Part shown: positions 46,341-54,799 of the stretch, piece by piece
Position numbering within the stretch: position 1 is the stretch's first letter
Layout: every line of letters starts with the position of its first letter
Origin: Diphasiastrum complanatum
Taxonomy: Eukaryota > Streptophyta > Lycopodiopsida > Lycopodiales > Lycopodiaceae
NCBI GenBank assembly: GCA_029204225.1
Contig: CM055102.1
Coordinates: forward strand, 46,151,820-46,215,819
Direction: 5' to 3'
Length of the DNA: 64,000 nt
Translations under genes and position numbers: made by a program
Notes under the pieces: model-generated
The model's input: only the letters and a program-made list of their open reading frames with translations
Told to the model about the DNA's origin: nothing
The model's database searches: none

Positions 46341-46740
46341 GAAAAAACTGAGTACAAAAGTGGCTTGCTCTCGGGTAGAGAGATAATACATGGTCTCGAG
46401 TAGAGAGAGAGTATGAGAAAAACTCTATGTGTAGAATCAAGATCTCTCCAAAAAACTCAATGTAAGTGTAAGCAACCTACACTATCATGACCTAATCCAA
46501 GTCTAAAATTGGCCTAACCACTTAATTACAGGTGTACAATGAGTGGTTTTGATAGAGCAAACCTCAAGATTAATGCCTATTGACTATTCAAACTCGTCAT
46601 AAATGAACTAAAGTAATTTTGACTACCCTCCACACGTGGGACCATGCTCCACACATGTGACATTTCACTACGTACATGAAATTACAAAATAATCAAGCTA
46701 GATTTTGTCAAATCTTCACGTAAACACTATACTTTCAACA
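46341..46740 (-). repeat. Copia LTR type 2-like fragment
   Basis: Minus-strand LTR that begins TGTTGAAAGTATAG at 46740 and includes the hairpin motif CTCTC-GGGTA-GAGAG (46368-46382) and a second weaker copy about 25 bp on. The left part is missing, cut at the copia B LTR. Confidence 0.6.
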
Positions 46741-48941
46741 CTTGGTAGAAAATGTAAATTGAGAATGCTAAAAAAACATTATGTTTTGTGGAGTTAATAA
46801 GTTCGAAATCGCCACTACGCATATTCGGGTATCTTGTTATAGTATTTTTGTTACTTTTTTATAATGCACCATATTTATGCATGTTTTTGAGAAATAAATT
46901 TGTATACATTGTTTAGTGTAGGTATATATGTTGGGCGTTTATATTCTATGTCATCTTGATGCATCTCTTACAACTCCAATGAGAGATTCTTATACAATCA
47001 ATCCATCACTATTTTCAAGCATGATAGATAATAAGTTGGGTGCACCACTACCCTACATCGAATTATCCAGTTGATTCAATGACCATCACGACCAACGCGA
47101 GGTGGGATGGGAAAAAAAAAAAAAAAAAACCACATCTCATTCATTTTTTGGTGGAGCTATGTTGTCGGGCTTCTAGAGTGGTGGTGAGTCCAGTTCTTGT
47201 ATGCGATGGAACATCATATCCATGTACCAACATCGATAGACACTCCATTGCAATGGACTTCGATTAGGTGATTTTTGGATTATGTGACAAATAGATAAAA
47301 TGAGTGTATTTCACAAATGCATTTGTTAAATTCTTTTTACTATTTGATGGTTTGCAAAATCGTCCAGGACTCTGACAACGATGTTGAAGAGATGAAACAA
47401 TGGGATTTTAATGACTTCCAAAAATGGTGGGTTTTAGAAAACTTCCCCATCATTTGATTTACATTTTGGATATTTTGATTCATAAATTGAAATATCTTTT
47501 TTGTTCACCGTATGGAATTAAATACGTAGATGGGATACTTTGAAAATTATATTCATTCAAGTTGTTGATTGATGGTATTGTGAAGCAACTAAGTGCGATC
47601 GTATGTAATTATTTCTAGTGCACAGACAATCTTGGCATCATTGATAGTCTATCAGACTAGGCGACACTCCTTAATTGTGTGATGGGGATGTACTATCCTT
47701 TCATTTGTATCGGTTCAATAGCATTAAGCATGTTGACCTGATTTTAAGAGTTGCTAATGTTGTAGAATTCTAGTTGAAAGTTGATATCCTTAAGTTAGAC
47801 ATGCCTGATGCAACTTTTACAGATCGCTATTTTGGTACATCTGTAAATGTGAAGTTCAATGTTTCTTTCTATGCAGCTGAGAGTTTTTATGAGACATGTC
47901 CATTGATAAATCCACTAACATAGATTTCAATATTCCCCATATTCTGGAAATTCCATTTGTGTTTAGCTAGCCATGAGTAATAGATTATGCAAAAAAGCAC
48001 TCGCATTTCATTTACTCACAAAATGTCTAAACTCGTATAAGAAGAACATGCAAGCTTATTGTGCATGGTCATGAAGCTATATGAAAATAGCTATAATGCA
48101 CGTAAGCAATTAGAGCTGTGATTAGAAGCAGTTATCAACATGTCTGTGCACTTGTACATTATTTTGACTACCTGTTTAGTAGAATGTATTTCTTTGATAT
48201 TGTCCATAAGAAAAAACAATGCCTTTTGAAAATGACAGGTATCACCAATCTTACAAATCCAAGTAAAACTTTTGCACAGCATTTGGACATTCTAGCATAG
48301 CATCAGAGTTTGTACATAACAGCTGACATCAACCATTGCATGGTTACATACATCTTAACATTTAGTACTATGTTAGAAAAAAAATTTCCTACATGTAATA
48401 AAAACATACCAAAACACTATGTACTGACCATCCAAGGCTCTGCTACATTCTTTTCATCCCTACTCTTCCAGTGGGATTGGATTGTAGATGGATGAATAGA
48501 TTTCCGAGGAATTTTGCTCTTGTTGTGCTAATGTACACATTACTCCTCTTAGAGAACAATACATGCATAATGTCAATAAGTCTTATCTCTAAATACTAGC
48601 AATGGTGCAACTTTGAAACCATTAAAACCTTCAATTGAAGGCTTTGCTAACAACTATTATACGTATGCACTTTTGTGAAACAACCTCAAGGACCAAATAA
48701 TGGCCTGGTTGGTAAATTGGAGATCTCGAAAGGGAGACCCTTTTGGGTGCTAGAACCTCTATTCAAATGAATTCACATTCTAACAATGATCTTGCTACAA
48801 GTGAGAGTGAAGTTTATTGCTACAATTATCTTGCTACAAGTTTATTGGCATGACCTAGGTCATGACTTATGATTATGTATGAAATAATGGTTGTGTACAC
48901 CTTTACATTGCATGATCATGTCAGACAACATGGAAGATAAG
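46741..48941. other. No gene recognised
   Basis: About 2.2 kb of AT-rich DNA without a supported ORF. 47105-47130 has an 18-bp A tract. This is the longest stretch in the window not obviously made of repeats, but I cannot exclude short exons. Confidence 0.45.
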
Positions 48942-49166
48942 TTATTGTACTTCTCTCTCTTTCAGCTTGCGCTCCCATTCTTGAACATCATAATCTTGAT
49001 CAGCAAGATCTCTCTGGGTCGTATAGATGATACGATCCTTTCCAATAACTTTTCTTTCTGCCATACTTCGAGCTGCTTTGAACTGATTTTTCCAAAACAA
49101 CAAAGGCACCACGGAAAGTGTCAAACAAAGGACTGCGGAAATTCCGACAATAACCCAGAGACTCAT
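48942..49166 (-). CDS. Small single-span membrane protein ORF (74 codons), function unknown
   Basis: ATG at 49166-49164, stop TAA at 48944-48942. Residues 3-25 form one hydrophobic helix (WVIVGISAVLCLTLSVVPLL), followed by a basic flank (KNQFKAARSMAERK) and a highly charged, probably helical tail (DYDVQEWERKLKEREVQ). The layout suggests an N-terminally anchored protein with a cytosolic tail. It lies in non-LTR-like DNA between a repeat desert and the LINE. GGTTGAACCAG immediately upstream could be a splice acceptor, so the ORF may be the last exon of a larger gene. I do not recognise the family. In-phase composition looks coding, but the size means chance is possible. Confidence 0.45.
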   Translation of the reverse strand: MSLWVIVGISAVLCLTLSVVPLLFWKNQFKAARSMAERKVIGKDRIIYTTQRDLADQDYDVQEWERKLKEREVQ

Positions 49167-49797
49167 TCTGGTTCAACCCAGAAATGCCTTCCAAACATTT
49201 CATCTAGTACAACGTTACAGAAAAGAATCCAATAAAAAAAAGTCAACTAATGTCAAATGCTAGAATTAGAAGTAACTTTTATAGAAAGGCAGCTAGAGTT
49301 TTGATAGAAGGAAATTTGCCTTCATAGGGAACCAAAATCATGGACTCCTGGCTACAAGAACAAACTCACATGTTTATGTGGCACTGAAAGTTAAGAAACA
49401 TGACATTGGTTGCAATAAAAAACTCAGAAGTGAGCTGAGTGGTTAGGGGCTGAGCGCGCAAGTCAGACGGAAGTAAGCTGAGCGGTTATGGGCTGAGCGG
49501 AACTCCTGAGCGAAAGTGAGCGGAATTGCAACTACCATCGCTGCTAATGTCAACCAAAGTGAGCAGAAGTGAGTGGAAGCCAGTTTGTGGAGGAGGCATA
49601 TTCTCCTAGATCTTGTTTCCACGTGCAGATGACAGATCACCATTGTCATATCATACGCTCCAATTCAATTTAGCTATTGGGAAACAATCCAATCCTGCAC
49701 ACTAAAGCTGCGGATACCTTGCAATAGTAGGAAAGTATTTGATCTCTCTCTCTCTGGCCGTTTGTCTACACTGTCCTCCATCTGCTTACCGCCTCCT

Positions 49798-50727
49798 ATG
49801 GCACCTAAGAAAAAGGGGGGTGTTCTTACACCCCCCTCCCTGTTGGACACCCCCCCATCACCGGTAGTGATGGAGGAGCCGTCTTCGGTGATAGAAACTA
49901 GTGACATTCCTGTCAACATGGCTGCCATTGACTACACTCCTTCCAAACCTACCGAAAGTCTTTTTGCTTATGATCTTAGTTTTATCCGACAAGAAATTCT
50001 TGGACTTAAGAAACAACTACACCTCTTTGAAGCTGAAAATAGCAAGTTAGCTAAGGATCTTTTTGGTGTCACGGAACGTGTGGAGCAGCTTGAGCAAGAA
50101 AATATATATCTTAAGCAACGAATTGCAGAAAAAAGTGCCTTGGAGGAGACTTCCAACAAGATCAATAGCTTGGAGAAACAAGTCGAGGAGACGAAAACGT
50201 GGGCAGCACTCTTCAAACCGGATGATATGGGCAGCAAACTCTCATCACTCGCAAAACAGGTTGAAGAAACGACATCGATCCTTAAGCAAGGTAATCACTC
50301 TCAGATTTCATCTTTTCCGAAGGTTCCGAAGGAAAACGATTTGGAGACAGTTTTGGGTGAACAAGCCAGAAGGGCCAAAAAAGCCTTTAACATTAGAGTA
50401 AGAGGCATTGCCAATGGTGGAAAACCGTTGGAAGAAGCTACGGATTTGCTCATTTCCAAGTTATCTCATGTGGCTGATGGTTTTGATACTGCTTGGCGTA
50501 GTAAATTTGATGACAATGTTTTGTTTATCAAGTTCCGCTCGCTTTCACAACGCAATGCTGCCCTTCGGCTTAGGGCAAAGCTTAAAGGTACTTTCATTTA
50601 TATGGATGATGACTTAACAAATACTCAATGGTTGGCAAGAAAAAAGATTATCCTTGAAGCGAAAGAGAAAGGGCAAAGGGTTGTTTTTATTGACGGGAAA
50701 CCGAGATTTTTCGACCTTCCACAATAG
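49798..50727 (+). CDS. LINE ORF1 protein: coiled coil plus RRM-like RNA-binding fold
   Basis: First ATG at 49798 (MAPKKKGGVLTPP), 309 codons; an upstream TTG in frame at 49762 is not needed. Order: a basic N-terminus (KKK), a Pro/Ser-rich stretch, then heptad-rich coiled coil from about residue 60 to 165 (RQEILGLKKQLHLFEAENSK, NKINSLEKQVEETKTW). An RRM-like segment follows (AFNIRVRGIANGGK, NVLFIKFRSLSQRNAALRLR) and a C-terminal segment (DDLTNTQWLARKKIILEAKE, GQRVVFIDGKPRFF). This is the layout of animal L1 ORF1p (trimerising coiled coil, RRM, C-terminal domain) rather than the RRM plus zinc-knuckle form I expect in flowering-plant L1s. It would bind element RNA as a chaperone. It ends CAA-TAG at 50722-50727, and the frame continues open into ORF2. 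Confidence 0.88.
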   Translation: MAPKKKGGVLTPPSLLDTPPSPVVMEEPSSVIETSDIPVNMAAIDYTPSKPTESLFAYDLSFIRQEILGLKKQLHLFEAENSKLAKDLFGVTERVEQLEQENIYLKQRIAEKSALEETSNKINSLEKQVEETKTWAALFKPDDMGSKLSSLAKQVEETTSILKQGNHSQISSFPKVPKENDLETVLGEQARRAKKAFNIRVRGIANGGKPLEEATDLLISKLSHVADGFDTAWRSKFDDNVLFIKFRSLSQRNAALRLRAKLKGTFIYMDDDLTNTQWLARKKIILEAKEKGQRVVFIDGKPRFFDLPQ

Positions 50728-53700
50728 GAACTAGGGGCCCCCGGATATAGAAGCTACCCGAGATCCCCTACCAATTTGAGACTTGGCTTCTGGAATTGTA
50801 ATGGTTTTTTATCTTCGTCATCAGCCGGAGACTTTGCTGATTTTATTAGAAAATGCGACATTTTGTTGTTGGCTGAAACTCATGAGTCCTTATATCATCC
50901 TCTTCCAAATATACAGGAGTACTCTTGGCATTCTGCTTTTCGTCCATTTGTTAGGGGAAAAACTTGTCGAGGATCTGGAGGAGTAGCTTGTTTATACAGA
51001 GACGCCACAGTTCAGATGGTTAAACAAGATCCATACGCTCGCTATATTTGGTTACACATTATTGGCTCACTATTGGGATTACCTCAGGACATCTATATAG
51101 CTGTATGCTATTTTGCTCCACAGACCTCAGTGTTTGCTGAGTTTGGCGGGGACCCTTTTCAGGCTCTCTCAGATGATATTGCTATCTTTTCTCAGCAGGG
51201 TTCCATTTTACTAGCAGGTGATTTCAACGCTCGCACAAGCTCTAGACAAACCGAATTTCATGCAGCTACGGATCTTCTCAGGCTTTACCCTTTGGATATG
51301 GGGCTAGACCGGGTATCACAGGATGCAGACACTCCAGCTACATCTTTCGGGGAGCAGTTGATCACTCTAGCAGAGACACACGCTCTTGCCATTTTGAATG
51401 GCCTCACACAGTGGCCTTCCTCATCAGCATATACATGCTATCCTCATGGTGGAGGACATAGTGTGGTCGACTACTTCATTGGATCACCTGCTTTGATCTC
51501 TCACATTTCTGATTTCTCCATTACACCCCCTACCATTTCCGATCACTCACTCTTACACATCTCACTTGGTCACATAACCTCTTCTTTGCAAGTTTCTTGC
51601 TCTCTTCCCACTCATAAACGTATTCCTTTCACCCAATCTGGATTCACTAATTACACCACAATCTTATCCCAACTACTCGCTAACTTCCCGTTCATGGCAC
51701 CAATTGACCAGCAAGCCACTTTTCTCTCTACATCCCTCTTAGCTGCTGCTTCCTCATCCTTCCCCACCAAAACGACATCATCTCACAGAAGTGTTCACAA
51801 CAGATGGTATGATGCAGAATGCCGCTCTCTTCACAATCATGTGACATATGCCAGGTCACACTCCCCTGCCACACTCAAACAATGCCAGAAAGAATATCAT
51901 AGAACCACCAGAACAAAGAAGATCAAGTACCTACAATCACTCTGCCAAAAAATGATCAACTCTTTAGATTCACCCTCCTCCTCTTTTTTCTGGAAACATT
52001 TCACCAGACACTCTTCAACATTGGCCCCCATAGCCATCGAATCCTGGATCGAGTATGCCACGGAGTTATATACCACGGACTCTCCTCCTACCTCACTCTC
52101 ACCGAGACCTGACCACTGCTCACTTTTCACCCCTGACATGGTTGAAAACGCCATTAAACATGCCAAACTAAATAAAGCCACTGACTATGACTCCTTAAGT
52201 GTAGACTTCCTAAAGCCCATAGCACATCTCATCTCCCCTTACATTGCTCATGTTTTTAACACAGCTGTTACTTCTGGTTTTCCTACGGCTTGGTGTACTA
52301 ATATCCTTCACCCCATCCTCAAGGCAGGTGATCCCATGAATGTAGGAAACTACCGCACCATTATGATTGGCCACACTCTCGCTAAGATATATGGCTCTAT
52401 ACCACAGACAGTTACTGGATCTTTTGCTGAAACTGAGGGTTTACACGCTATGGGTCAAGCTAGTTTCAGACCGGGATATTCTACTTCAGACCAGATCTTC
52501 ATTTTGAGATGCATTATTGAGGAGGCTCGACATCGGAAACAGAGAATTTACTGTTGCTTTGTGGATTTTCGCAAAGCTTTTGACTCTGTTCCACGACATC
52601 TTCTTTTCCAGAGACTGTCTTCACTTGGCTTTTCAGAGGATACTATTGCTGCGATCATTACTTTATATGAGCGAGTCTTGGCACGTTTCAGAGATGGTAG
52701 TGGCTGGTCCTCACAGATACATTCTACCATTGGTGTGAAGCAAGGTTGCCCCTTATCACCCACTCTTTTTGCACTATATATAGATGACCTCGAGCGGATT
52801 ATTCGCGAGGAAGGTGGAGAGGGCTGTCCCCTAGCAGACATTATTATCCCCATTCTCTTGTACGCTGATGATGTGGTTCTCCTCTCATCCTCTGCAGCTG
52901 GTTTACAGAGTCACCTTTCTGCTTTACATCACTTTTGCCAGCGTTGGGGATTGACGGTTAACCTTAAGAAGACTAAGATTATGGTGTTTAACACCAACAG
53001 ACAGCATATGAGAGATGTGATTTTCTATTATGACGGGCTACCGATTGAGATCGTGACCTCCTACACCTATTTGGGAGTTCTTTTCTCTGGTCCGCTACTC
53101 ACTTTTCGACCAGCAGCCACCGCCAGGCTCCGCAAGGGGCATACCGCTCTTGTGCATATGGAGAGATTTTGCTCTACTTATTATGTGCAGGATCCTGCTA
53201 CCAGATGCCTACTATTTTCTGCTACTGTCTCCCCAGTTGTGCTATATTCGGCTGAGACTTGGTGCCCTAATTTATCACGCGATACATGGAGAGATCTTAC
53301 TCGTATCCAGATTCTCATGCTCAGTAGGATAATCCGGGCTAAGCCCTCAGTACCACATGATATCATACTAGCCGAGTTTGCTTCTCCTCCATTAGTTGTT
53401 GGTGCTATGTTTCAGATCATCACCTTTCTTCACAGGGTATCAGATCTAGATACCTCCAGATACATTGTTGCTGCTCTCACTTCATCTTGTACCATTGCGG
53501 ATCAGGGAGCCAAGCACTCTTGGTATCGCAGTGTCTCAGCCCTTCTTCAGACTTGGGGTTTATCCGCACTTGATCTTCCGAATGGAACCCATGCTTATAT
53601 CAGACAGCAGATCTACCGGAGCTACATACGCACTATATGGTCACATCCTGATCTAGATAGGGTCAAGCTACATTATTATGGCACACATCTTTTACGGCTG

Positions 53701-54279
53701 GACGTTTCGGGCTTGCCTATTCTTCCAGTTTATCTTACACAGACGCTATCTTTTGGTCTGAGATATCGTATAGGACAGCTTCGAGTCTCTTCTCATCAGC
53801 TTGCTATCGAGACAGGTAGATACACAGACACTCCCAGATTGCAGCGGATATGTCAGCTCTGTTCTCTTCAGGAGGTGGAAGATGAGTTTCATTTCATCTT
53901 TCGCTGCCCAGTATACTATGAGATTAGAGGACGATACCATTGTTTATACCGAGATATTCCCCTCACGTTGAGCTCCTTCCTCGAGTATCCAGACGCTAGA
54001 TGTGTGGGTCTTCTTTTGAGAGAGATGTATATTTTACGAGCTTCACTTCTACCTACGCTCTCAGATATGGATTCCAGTCAGGCTCACATTACTCAGTTCT
54101 TCCATAAGCGAGACAGAGTGGATATTTCGGTTGCGGATTTTGACGTCCCCGTCCGAAGATCGAAGACACAGAGAGTTTCGGCTCGATCCAGTGCTACTAG
54201 ATCTTCATACGCCTCCCACCAGCCTACATCACGACCCACTACTACCATCACTCATTACTTTCGGCTTGCTCGTAGCTAG
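50728..54279 (+). CDS. LINE ORF2 protein: AP endonuclease, reverse transcriptase, zinc knuckle
   Basis: Open from the codon after the ORF1 TAG to the stop at 54277-54279. The endonuclease has GFWNCNGFL, LLLAETHESL, LAGDFNAR (51211-51234), HSVVDYFIG and ISDHSLLHISL, i.e. all catalytic blocks. RT has NYRTIMIGHTLAKIYG, ASFRPGYSTSDQIF, CCFVDFRKAFDSVPR, GVKQGCPLSPTLFALYIDDL and LLYADDVVLL (YADD at 52861-52872). The C-terminus has CQLC...H...C (53851-53907, C-x2-C-x9-H-x4-C), a typical LINE knuckle. The first in-frame ATG is at 51016, inside the endonuclease, so normal AUG initiation would destroy the enzyme. Residues 50728-50775 (ELGAPGYRSYPRSPTN) link the two ORFs. Expression by TAG readthrough, reinitiation or a non-AUG start is implied. 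Confidence 0.93.
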   Translation, partial: ELGAPGYRSYPRSPTNLRLGFWNCNGFLSSSSAGDFADFIRKCDILLLAETHESLYHPLPNIQEYSWHSAFRPFVRGKTCRGSGGVACLYRDATVQMVKQDPYARYIWLHIIGSLLGLPQDIYIAVCYFAPQTSVFAEFGGDPFQALSDDIAIFSQQGSILLAGDFNARTSSRQTEFHAATDLLRLYPLDMGLDRVSQDADTPATSFGEQLITLAETHALAILNGLTQWPSSSAYTCYPHGGGHSVVDYFIGSPALISHISDFSITPPTISDHSLLHISLGHITSSLQVSCSLPTHKRIPFTQSGFTNYTTILSQLLANFPFMAPIDQQATFLSTSLLAAASSSFPTKTTSSHRSVHNRWYDAECRSLHNHVTYARSHSPATLKQCQKEYHRTTRTKKIKYLQSLCQKMINSLDSPSSSFFWKHFTRHSSTLAPIAIESWIEYATELYTTDSPPTSLSPRPDHCSLFTPDMVENAIKHAKLNKATDYDSLSVDFLKPIAHLISPYIAHVFNTAVTSGFPTAWCTNILHPILKAGDPMNVGNYRTIMIGHTLAKIYGSIPQTVTGSFAETEGLHAMGQASFRPGYSTSDQIFILRCIIEEARHRKQRIYCCFVDFRKAFDSVPRHLLFQRLSSLGFSEDTIAAIITLYERVLARFRDGSGWSSQIHSTIGVKQGCPLSPTLFALYIDDLERIIREEGGEGCPLADIIIPILLYADDVVLLSSSAAGLQSHLSALHHFCQRWGLTVNLKKTKIMVFNTNRQHMRDVIFYYDGLPIEIVTSYTYLGVLFSGPLLTFRPAATARLRKGHTALVHMERFCSTYYVQDPATRCLLFSATVSPVVLYSAETWCPNLSRDTWRDLTRIQILMLSRIIRAKPSVPHDIILAEFASPPLVVGAMFQIITFLHRVSDLDTSRYIVAALTSSCTIADQGAKHSWYRSVSALLQTWGLSALDLPNGTHAYIRQQIYRSYIRTIWSHPDLDRVKLHYYGTHLLRLDVSGLPILPVYLTQTLSFGLRYRIGQLRVSSHQLAIETGRYTDTPRLQRICQLCSLQEVEDEFHFIFRCPVYYEIRGRYHCLYRDIPLTLSSFLEYPDARCVGLLLREMYILRASLLPTLSDMDSSQAHITQFFHKRDRVDISVADFDVPVRRSKTQRVSARSSATRSSYASHQPTSRPTTTITHYFRLARS

Positions 54280-54525
54280 TTTCCTCCGCGGAGCAGGTGG
54301 TTAAGCTCTTGCTTTGTACCCTCACCAGCTGGTGGTCAAGCTTGGATACTTTTTCTCTTAGAGACAGAGAGATCGATATTTTAGTTTTAGTTTTACTGTC
54401 TTTTCATTGGTAAATAAGTCCTTATGCGGACAATGCTTCTCACATTTTGTACTCTCTTTTGTCTTATGTGCCCCTGGGCACCAAAAGACGTTAATAATAA
54501 TAATTCTAATTCTAATTCTCTCTCT
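54280..54525 (+). other. LINE 3' UTR, hairpin and AT-rich tail
   Basis: Non-coding. The hairpin 54469-54480 lies about 10 bp before the GTTAATAATAATAATTC tail; a 3' hairpin plus short repeat tail is a plausible RT recognition signal. Confidence 0.65.
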
Positions 54526-54745
54526 CTCTCTCTCCAGGCAGAAGGCAGCAGACAGGTCAGGTGGATTTTCTCTCTTACTGAACAGTTCTTCCGCAAGCTC
54601 TCTCTCTAGCAGACAGTTCAGGTGGATGTTCTCTCTAGCAAACAGTTCTTCCGCAGGCACTCTCTCTTGCAGACAGTTCAGGCAACTGTATTTTCTCTCT
54701 CTGGCAGATGGTTCAGGCAGCTGCATTTTCTCGCTCTCACTCTAT
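54526..54745 (+). repeat. Minisatellite after the LINE tail
   Basis: Two units of about 60 bp (starting GCAGACAGGTCAGGTGGA and GCAGACAGTTCAGGTGGA, near 54547 and 54608) and two shorter units of about 36-50 bp (GCAGACAGTTCAGGCAAC, GCAGATGGTTCAGGCAGC), all separated by CTCTCTCT runs. Confidence 0.85.
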
Positions 54746-54799
54746 AACTTATGTAGATTGTACTCTACATGGAGAAGAAAAATTCTCTTTTAAAATTGT

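Larger units (their letters stand above)
49430..54520 (+). mobile_element. LINE (non-LTR retrotransposon), apparently full length
   Basis: Two-ORF LINE on the plus strand. The 5' region (about 49430-49797) contains repeated GAGCGG and GTGAGC words and a CT tract; its exact start is not fixed. ORF1 is 49798-50727 and ORF2 follows in the same frame to 54279. The 3' UTR (54280-54480) ends with a perfect hairpin, TGCCC-CT-GGGCA (54469-54480), followed by an AATAATAATAATTCTAATTC tail that merges into (TC)n. No frameshift or stop interrupts the enzymatic domains, so the copy may be recent and possibly competent. Target-site duplications could not be identified by eye because the 5' end is unclear. 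Confidence 0.85.

Noticed and set aside
49762-49797. Upstream extension of LINE ORF1 from a TTG
   Set aside because: An ATG follows at 49798 with a sensible basic N-terminus; no reason to use TTG.
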